Shown here piece after piece: positions 56,001 through 64,000 of a DNA stretch of 64,000 nt. The stretch comes from Marisa cornuarietis (taxonomy: Eukaryota > Mollusca > Gastropoda > Architaenioglossa > Ampullariidae). Positions within the stretch are counted from its first letter, which is position 1, and every line of letters begins with the position of its first letter. The DNA lies in NCBI GenBank assembly GCA_004794655.1, contig SMMW01000601.1, positions 868,001-932,000 of the forward strand, given 5' to 3'. The notes beneath the pieces were generated by a model. It ran no database searches and had not been told where the DNA came from. It saw only the letters and a program-made list of their open reading frames with translations. The translations under genes and the position numbers were made by a program.

Positions 56001-58243
56001 CAAAAAGAGAGAGAAGGGAAGAGCTATTGAAAAGTGGGGAAGCTACACTCGTAGAAAATGTCATGAGAGGAAACTGTGCGTGTCACTCCCACTTACTGTT
56101 AGCACTATATAACAAACATCATCAAAGAAAGCCCATGTCAAACAAAACCAATACCTTGTCCTTTGAACTAGCTCTCCATATCCCCAAGCAACCCCCAACC
56201 CCCTCAAGTAAGAAGCTAATTACCATTGACTCTTCAATACTACAGCGCATGAAAACCCGCTTTTTTCCCCCCCCCCCGACTGATCTGGGTGGTAAGGAAC
56301 CGGTCGTTCTGCAGTTTGTCCGAGGCGCCATCCAGCAGAGAACAATGTCAGCGGCAGACAGCTTAATGGCTTCCTATCGATTCAATGGCGTTTAGGGCCA
56401 AAGGACCGGGCAAGACTCATCGTTTCTCCCGTTACGACCCGTTCATACAGGCTCGCTAGCGAGTCACTGTCGTCAACAGACGGGCATCATGCGAGACAGA
56501 GCCAGCAGGTGCACCGATACAATCCAGCCACACCCCCAACACACACTGTCCTTCCCTCCCTGCAACATCATCTGGTCCGCCCCACTGTTATTGCTTGGTG
56601 GTTTTTTTTCTCATTAGCTTAGCGATTTTTTTTATCTCCAAGAGGTCCATTCATCCCGGGTCTTTGTGTAAAGTAAAATGAGTTAACCTCGACGGAGCAG
56701 GACAGGCAGACAGACCAATGAAGAATGGTGGACGTGTCTAGCTATTCAGTGTCTAGACCTTTCAAGCTGCATATATGTAAAACATTTATATATGTGCTTT
56801 TATTACTTTGTAGATATAATAGGTCTGTGACTGTGTATCATATGTATATGTTGTGGCTATTCCTGATCACTACTATAGCATTATTCTGTGAAAGGTGCGA
56901 GTAAATTCATAAGCAAAACAGGTACAACATCCTTCCAAGCCCTCCGTTAGTCCATTTATTAACCCTTCATCAAACAGTCTTTCATCATCCAACATCCACC
57001 ATCCACCCACGGATCTATTTTTTAAAAAAAACTACAAGAATTTAAGGTCTGTTGTGTTTGAAATTCTTTTGTAATGATTAGGTAAATATCACATCCAGAT
57101 ACTACTTTCCAAAACTCTCGGTGAATACCTTCGTACGTTCTCGAGATAAATGCTTATAAACATCACTGAAGCATTGAAGTACGTGAGATACGTGCACGTT
57201 TGCACACAGATATGTGTTTTATACACAGCTACGTGTACGTGTGTACACAGACATCTGCACATTTGTACGCAGGTACCCGCAACTTCGTACACAGATACGC
57301 CTAATTAACATAATATGGTCTCAGCTCTCCCAGCAGCTGGAGCCTTCCTAATGAACAAAGTACAATCATGACGTCTGTATTGTTGATCTCTTTCTGTATA
57401 GGGTGATGTTTGTGGGCGTGTATATTAATACGAGAAAGAGGTGTATTTACTCAGATCTGAAGAAATAGAAGCTTGTATTTGAGCTTTACCCGGTCATTAG
57501 AACCAAACATTTCTGCACCCCGCTGGTCATTTAATTAACTGACGCAGCCATTTCTCTGCACGACTCCACCGAAGTTTGTAAAAGAAAACATTTGTAAAAG
57601 ACAGGATGGATTTTCGAAAGCATTTCGCTGTAGCTGGATCCTTCATTCTTCAGGTGTTGTCTCAATGCAGGTGAAGCGACTCGTTCAGACATGCTAATGC
57701 GCATGCCAAAGTAATTGACATCTCTTTCACGTCTCTTACTTCCCTGCCACCCCCACCCCCTCCATGCTCCTCCAGCACCAATGAACTGAAAGCTGGTAAT
57801 TATCTCAGGTATCCGCGCTTCTGTTAAATAGTCATTCAACGAAAGCGGGACAAGCACGCACACGAGACAATTTTCGAAGCGGCAGCTCGTTCTTGTCCGC
57901 GCAGCCTTTTGCCATCCAGCTGATGATGGTTCTTCATTTTCAGCATACCACAGTCTTAATAGGCTAAAACGTTTTCCAGAGTGGGGGGGGGGAGGGGCAT
58001 AAAATGGCCAGAAGTGTTTATATCGCGTAGGCTGTGTTTCTTGTTTTCTTCTTGTCTTCAGCTCCTCTGGGGAGCGGAAGGTTGGTGGGTGTGTGGGTGG
58101 GTCTTGGTAAGTGTTTATTTTTAAAACACTTGCTAAGGGAGTGTTTGTCGATTAGCCATGAAATTAACTGGGTTCTGACTAGACGCGAGCTTCAGTTCAT
58201 ACTCCTGACCGGTAGGTGCTCGACACGTGCTTTGGTGGTGGAC

Positions 58244-58244
<1 letters not shown>
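56001..58244. other. Non-coding stretch
   Basis: The minus-strand frame at 57531-57863 (110 codons) and the plus-strand frame at 56027-56395 (122 codons) are within chance length and have no recognisable domain. Poly-C at 56267-56278 and poly-G at 57983-57991. Confidence 0.5.
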
Positions 58245-58296
<52 letters not shown>

Positions 58297-58309
58297 ACGT
58301 GCGTGCGAG
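58245..58309. repeat. (GT)n microsatellite with GTGCGTAC end
   Basis: About 25 GT units ending in GTGCGTACGTGCGTGCG. Confidence 0.97.
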
Positions 58310-58895
58310 AAAGAATAACCCCTACACAGATGGCCAACTTTGCTTGGTGAAGAAGTCTTAGCTCCAAGACCTATCCCAGAAAAAGCTGCTTAGTCATCTT
58401 TGTGTGTTCCCTTTCGTTAAAACAAATCAAGATTTATTTTTAAACTTTGTCTGCTATGAAAGACGGTTTATGACATTACAGGTGACACTGGGTTGACGTC
58501 ACAGTCTGTGTGGTTTTCCTGTTGGACTATTTCATTGCTTACCTGGGACCGGCGTTATGAAGATTTGCTAAGTCTTTCCCTCTGGGCGCTAAATAGGATC
58601 AGGAAGAGCAAGCGCTTTGTCTTCGTTCTTACTAAGCGGTGTCCAGTACCCACGGGTATTGTTTTGAGTTACTTTACTCTCTGGCATCTTTGCTACTATA
58701 TCCCCAAAAGCAAAGCTAGCATTTGAGGAGGCCGAACACCAGTAACCATGGAAAAATGTTGTCTATGACATATCCATGTCTCAGGGCAGCGACTTTCCTT
58801 CGCGTCGTCATTCCATCCCTCGTGAGTAGTGCGTGGAGCAGAGGGTTACCATCTGGAGGCTCGCTCTGTCCTGTGACTGAAAACATTCCACTTAC
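58310..58895. other. Non-coding stretch
   Basis: Nothing recognisable. The plus-strand 120-codon frame at 58723-59085 is largely antisense to the exon candidate at 58896-59046. Confidence 0.5.
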
Positions 58896-59046
58896 CCATC
58901 CAGCACCCAGGGTACCCGATTTTGTCAGCGAACGTCAAAGGCAGCGGAAACAGCGATTGGGGTTCGCCTTCCATAGGCCGTGTATTTGCCACGGTGAACC
59001 ACTCATTGTCCGGTGTCCCAAAAGATATGAAACTTTTATCCATGTA
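58896..59046 (-). CDS. Unidentified internal-exon candidate
   Basis: On the minus strand TTGCGGTAG precedes an open segment reading YMDKSFISFGTPDNEWFTVA, then NTRPMEGEPQSLFPLPLTF, then ADKIGYPGCWM. It stops exactly at a consensus donor, ATGG|GTAAGTGG (GT at 58894-58895). The 151-bp length would give phase 0 in and phase 1 out. Protein-like composition plus two splice-like borders make this the best coding-exon candidate in the window. I do not recognise the family, and no partner exon is identified with confidence. Confidence 0.38.
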
Positions 59047-59049
59047 CTA

Positions 59050-60050
59050 CCGCAAGCGTTGATGAAAAGACATTCTAAGGTATAAGACAAACCTAATGCT
59101 AATATCATTGTAAGACGTGTTCTAGACAGTCCTCAGAAAGTCCTTTTGGCACACGAGAATAAAAAAGTTAAAAGTTAAAAGTTTTGAAAAACAAATAGTA
59201 ATTAAAATATAATGAATAATTTCAAAAGTGGCCAAAAGAGTTTTATTTAATGTTGAGATATTGTTTGACGTCTTCCACGCAAGATTTCAGCCTGGTCAGC
59301 CACGTCCTATGGAGGATGGAGTGAGTGAAGAAAAGAAGGAGTGACCGACAGACGAATAATTACTACTCTTTGCAGTAAGCAGATGAAGGCCACGTCATTC
59401 AGCTAATCGGCCAATCAGTCTGTCTTTAATTGAATTTGGGGGAAAAGTCAGCCAGGTGACCCTCCAGTTTCAGTTCACCTCTTTCCACGGGTCTACTTAT
59501 TTGTGTGTGGCTTTGTCTACGTGTCTGTCTATGTCGTTCCTTATTGCTCACTTAGACACACCCACGCCTGGCCATGTAGGCAAGTTATCTAACCGTTCTA
59601 AATATTGTTAAAGTTCAGGTCTGGTTTCCGCTCTCCTTCTAGCTTCATCCGACATACACTCATCAAAATAAACCACTTGCTCTGGGGCTGCAGAGAATAA
59701 CTGCCTTAAACAAACTTATCGTTCCAGTTCACAAAACTGTATTAAGGGAATCGGTCTAAGTCGAGAGGACGATAAGATAGGGTAGACGAGAAAAGAGAGA
59801 CTTCATTTAAGTGCCACACGGTCTGGAAAAGGCAGTCAAGAAGGCTGGCAGCCAATGGCAGGCCGGGACACAAATCGTGCACGACGAAACAACACAATTT
59901 ACAAATGCTTACCTTCCAGTCCTTTCCTTCACACCTCCCAGCTGTGTATCAGTTTTTAGATTGTTGTGTCCGATGGTTTGCCAGACGCTCACATGGGATG
60001 AACTCTTGGAAGAAATTAGGAACGCCTTATTTGTGTTGTAATCTTTCTTG
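59050..60050. other. Non-coding stretch
   Basis: Short AAAGTT triplication at 59166-59184. Nothing else is recognisable. Confidence 0.55.
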
Positions 60051-60082
60051 TTTTGTTTGTTTGTTTGTTTGTTTGTTTGTTT
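60051..60082. repeat. (GTTT)n microsatellite
   Basis: Eight TTTG units. Confidence 0.95.
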
Positions 60083-61203
60083 GATTGTTTTGAAAATTTG
60101 GTTGCTGTAGCTTCTTCTTGTTCTAGGGAGTAGTTATACCGCAACACCAAGACTTCGTTGAAACACTCAGACATGCCCACACGGCTTTGCAACTGTTGCG
60201 CTCTTTCGGCGGCTATCTTAACATCGGTTGGGAGAACTTTGCATTGTGATTGACGTAGAACCTGCTTTGTTTCTAAGATTCGAAGAACAAATACTAAGTC
60301 CCTTACTATTTCTGTCCATCTCCATCTTTATCCTTCTTCGTGTCTGTCAGTATGCACAATAGGGGATGAACTGACCGTAGTTTCGCTTCAGAACTTTTTT
60401 GGTTTCGAGAGCTTGAACGATATTCTCTCTGACTGGTCAATATTTGCGAGGCCAATGCCTCGTGTCCATTGACAGTTGGCAACAGCGGTGGCTGTTTATG
60501 TGGGTAAGGGCAGTGGTGATATGATATATTTATACTGGGGACTATGTAATTATGTGACAGCGATGTATTTGTGTGGGTAGCGATGTAGGGATATTTACCA
60601 GGCTTGTTATAGTAGTTTATTTATATAGGCATTGGTGATGCGTACAGCTAGGTGTACTTGTGAGGGCAGTATTGCTGGAAGATATCAGAATACACAATAC
60701 CGCCCACACAAAGTTTGGTGTCCAGAAAGATCCCTGAATATCGAGATATAGGAATCTGATTCTGTACCACGAAGCTCTCTTGATCAGCTGATGCTGCTCA
60801 CGTCTTCCATTGTCCTACAGAAGAGGGCAGTTGTGGTTGGGTGACGAAAAACTGTCTTCATATTGTGTCCATTTTTATTTTGTCTTGCCGGCGTCTTTGC
60901 ATTGTCGTTTGCTAACGTCTTGCCAGTTCCTTCTAAAGCTGGATTTGGTGTATTCCAGAAGGCTCCTTTTTACTGGGGTATTATCTTCTCGGCTCGAGGC
61001 GGTTTAACTTACACCTTCGAAATTTTCATTGAGCCTTATAACTTCTAGCTTTTTATTGTTCCTTCCTTCCTTCAGCTTGCAAGAGACCAGTAGTAGCCAT
61101 CCACAACAGGCAAAGTGCCAAACTTGATTCAAGACGATTTGTGGACTGTATAGTAAAACTGCGATTCGGCCTCTTTGCTGCCGATGCCACAGACAGCGCA
61201 AAT
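60083..61203. other. Non-coding stretch
   Basis: Nothing recognisable. Confidence 0.55.
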
Positions 61204-61271
61204 GCTGTTGTTGTTGTTGTTGTTGATGATGGTGATGATGTTGTTGTTGCTGCTGTTGATTATTATTATTA
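61204..61271. repeat. Compound (GTT)n(GAT)n(GTT)n(ATT)n tract
   Basis: Trinucleotide units GTT, GAT, GTT, GCT, ATT in succession. Confidence 0.93.
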
Positions 61272-63609
61272 TGTGCTTAGTTTGACAGAAGCCTTATACA
61301 AAGGTAATAAATTATTTATCAGAAAGAAGATGTCAACAAAAAGTATGCGTCAGTCAATGAACAAAAATGTTTGCAACAATTTGTGACACATAATAACATT
61401 TCTTCTTCTGCTTTGATAAAATTTGGCTGTGTTGTTAATGTTGTTGAACTCTATGACCACTAGAGGTGAAGAAATATAAAAAATACATTTTCTTCACTTT
61501 CGTCTGCTTTTAATGTCCATTCGTCTGTTGCTCAAGATGTCTGTGTGTCTGTTGTACATCTATTCGTCAGTCTGCCCTCCGGTATGTGGATTGATTGTTC
61601 TTCTTCCCTACGTATTAAATCTTCCTGTTTTTCTACCGTTTAATTTTACTTTTCTTTAGTGTTAAGAAATGTTTTGCTTTTGCTAAAGGCCCCAGAAGAG
61701 CTCGAATATGGAGGGGAGGGAGAAAAATGGTTTCGCTTTAATTCAGTCTCTGTACTTTCAGACAGCACTCAGTCCGCCCTTAACACTCTAGCAAGAATAG
61801 TAACAATAAATCTTCCCATGAAACAGAATTAAAGGTTCGTAGAAGTACAAGAATGTTGAAATAAGCCAGAAAATGTTTCTATTCTTGACCTAAAGCCACT
61901 GGGCGCAGACTGCGGATAAAGGACAGACTTCAAACGTATTAGGTGAGCACATGAAACTTGACAGCGCTAAAGCAAAACAAAACAAAAATAAGAAATCAAA
62001 ACCAAAGAAAAAAATCCAAAAGAACATTTTCTTTCCATATTCCTTTGCTCAAGTTTATTTTTTAGATTTGAATAAATGGCAAAATCTTGCCCAGAGATTT
62101 GCTGGTTGTAGCATATTAAAACAAGTGAAAGGAAAAGTAAAACTGACAAACACTAAAATTTTTAAACACGTAAATTCGGTAAAGTCTTCTCTATAAGCAG
62201 ACATGCCTGTGTACTGGCAGCTGGTGTACAGAAACTTAATGTGTACATGCTCCTGGGAGGGAATAAAGATACCATGGTGCACAATAACAGCACAGCAGCT
62301 ACTCTTTCTCCCCAAACAGATTTTGCATCCTGTAATTTTCTGTAGGACTTTCTGTCGGCCCCAAAGCACAGTACTGCTGTCTTTTATTTTTTTATGGAGA
62401 GTACGATTGTCCAAATTGCACACAACTAAGAAACGAGCAACACAGATTTTTAATAAATAGAAGAATCTTTAAAAATACAAAAAATACACATTACAATAGC
62501 TTTGTGAAAGAACACATCATTTGTGTTTTTATTCGATCTAAGAGAGGTCGACACGGTTCCCTTCCCTCCTTCCAGAAACAAACAAACAAACAAACAAACA
62601 AAAACAGCCTCCAAGCCTCGGCGTAAACATAAACAAAATATTACGTCGACACCTGTGACTACATCAACAGACATGCAGCGAGTGCGCTCCCTTTGCTCAC
62701 TACGTTCCCACCACGTCAAGAGGGAGTAATGGAAGATCACCCATCGTTGCTGTCACCTAACCAATGCTGATGGTCATCCTCGTTGACCCACCCCATCTTA
62801 GAGAGAGAGAGAGAGTTTGACAGAGTGGCAAACAAGCACACAACTGAAGTTTGATGGTGTCAGATGGCTGGAAAGAAAAGTAAAGCAAATGAACATGCAA
62901 TAACATCACCACTCGCAACAACATATTTTACTTCTTTTTTTTGAGTGGGTTTTTTTTTCATCCAGACAACCACTGCCAGCCAGACCTGGGCTCCTAGACA
63001 TTCCCGTGCACTGCGAAACAGTAAGTGAGCCATGGGAAGGCGGAAGCCAGTCTACCTGCGCAGGCAGTTCTTGAAGACAGGTGTTTGTGCTGGAAAGGTG
63101 GGCACGCGAAGGGCAGACAAAGAGGGGTGCGCGGCGTTATAAATTCTCCAGGTGACGATTTGGACGCCTCGCAAATTGTTTACGTAGCTCCGAAACAGAG
63201 TAAGAAAAAAAATCCACCCCTGGTGCTAGCCTTAAGTCATACGATGATGTCGCTTACAGAACAGTTTGACAGATGTGTCTTGTATGGATACTCCTAAAAA
63301 AAAAAAACTATTTAAAGAGTGGTGTTTTTTTTTTTTTTTTTTTACAAAATAGGACAGCTTGACAGGAGAAAGGAAGCAAGAAGATCGAAGAATGGAATGA
63401 AGGAAGCCAAACATAAATACATAAGAGCACAAGAATGGAATAGACTGGGAAAACATGAGACTTCAGAAACACAGCCCTCACACTGTGTTGGTAAAGGTCA
63501 TTCCTTACGTTGTTGGTCAAGTTTATCATTATTGGAGAGTACGAGCCATCTTTTTCATGATGCTGCGCATTATAAGTACTCATTATTGTTTATCTTTTCA
63601 GGTCGTTGG
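61272..63609. other. Non-coding stretch with short simple repeats
   Basis: (AAAC)7 at 62574-62604, (GA)n at 62799-62816, poly-A at 63297-63307 and poly-T at 63325-63343. A strong donor-like ACA|GTAAGTGAG lies at about 63019 (+) without a supportable exon beside it. No gene is recognised. Confidence 0.5.
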
Positions 63610-63785
63610 TGACGGGGGGAGGGCCAGCTTCACGTGAGGTCGGTGCCCACCTCATCTCCCTCGCTGCCTTACCTTCCCCAACCCTCTATGAGTCATTTCT
63701 GCCGGCTGGGTCGACTGGGTTGCGCTACTCGGGTATTGAACCAGCGCTTCTAACCACTCGGCTATCCGCTTCCGTACCCGCTCTA
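63610..63785 (-). mobile_element. tRNA-derived SINE, family A, best-preserved head
   Basis: On the minus strand, A box TAGCCGAGTGGTTA (63751-63764) and B box GGTTCAATACC (63732-63742) are close to consensus. GAGTAGCGCAACCCAG, GACCCAGCCGGCAG, GGGTTGGGGAAGGTAAGGC and GAGGTGGGCACCGACCTCAC follow. It aligns in order with the copies at 32748 and 44418. The 3' distal body present at 32748 is absent here. Confidence 0.85.
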
Positions 63786-64000
63786 CTGTGTAGCCATAGA
63801 CCAAAATTATTCTGTTAAAGATTTAGAATGGCGTTTCTTAGGGATTTTATCTCTATGCTCACATGGAAGAATCACAAGACGAAATTAATTAATAAAATTA
63901 ATGAAAAGAAAAATAAATGGATTTGTATAATTACAAATTTTATTTTGTTTTATTTATTTACTTCTTTGCCGCTTTTTATTTATGTTTAACATATTCTCAA
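63786..64000. other. AT-rich non-coding end of window
   Basis: Nothing recognisable. Confidence 0.6.

Noticed and set aside
57531..57863. 110-codon minus-strand frame
   Set aside because: Looks partly protein-like but lacks domain and splice borders. A Gly/Trp-rich low-complexity block splits it.
63019..63197. Strong donor-like ACA|GTAAGTGAG and a short plus-strand frame (63025-63297)
   Set aside because: No coding segment can be supported upstream of the donor, and the frame after it ends in low-complexity sequence.

Overview
This window is eukaryotic genomic DNA. It is AT-rich by eye, has no operon-like gene packing, and no open frame over about 140 codons lies outside low-complexity DNA or the antisense of a retroelement. 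It is crowded with long microsatellites and contains decayed non-LTR retrotransposons, tRNA-derived SINEs and one MITE. The LINE and SINE types and the microsatellite load suggest a lophotrochozoan, most likely a gastropod mollusc. That assignment is inference; no single-copy gene in the window proves it.

Layout. 0-12 kb: mostly unique non-coding DNA with (AAAG)n, (CA)n, (AATC)n, (TGAG)n and (ATG)n tracts, a decayed ~23-bp minisatellite (7634-7925) and a probable minus-strand SINE (425-560). 12.65-13.17 kb: a minus-strand LINE reverse-transcriptase C-terminal fragment with stops. 15-21 kb: a candidate minus-strand exon-like frame, a purine/pyrimidine-skewed trinucleotide cluster and a strongly CpG-rich patch (about 20.19-20.52 kb). 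21.1-21.8 kb: two SINE pieces. 22-31 kb: non-coding DNA with a second CpG-richer zone holding a (CAG)n tract (26.3 kb), and two short minus-strand frames that read like protein (28.45-28.60 and 30.88-31.07 kb). 31-36 kb: a 4-copy 42-bp tandem repeat, (TATC)n, a full-length-looking SINE (32748-32992) and two GT-rich tracts that could adopt Z-DNA. 38-45 kb: a SINE, a 258-bp MITE with perfect 17-bp terminal inverted repeats (39545-39802), a LINE 3' tail, an RT-like fragment and another SINE. 45-51 kb: a nested palindrome, a clear Rex1/CR1-type LINE 3' half (48160-49300) and a 26-bp minisatellite (50950-51315). 51-64 kb: mainly unique DNA with one exon-like minus-strand frame bounded by splice-like sites (58896-59046), and a last SINE copy near the right end.

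No intact gene, rRNA, functional tRNA, CRISPR array or operon can be supported. The supportable content is repeat biology: two tRNA-SINE families (three and up to four copies), two clear LINE lineages, one MITE, three minisatellites, one 46-bp dispersed repeat and more than 25 simple-sequence tracts. Several exon-like frames, most of them on the minus strand, may belong to one or more intron-rich genes crossing or lying near the window. This cannot be settled without transcript or protein comparison.
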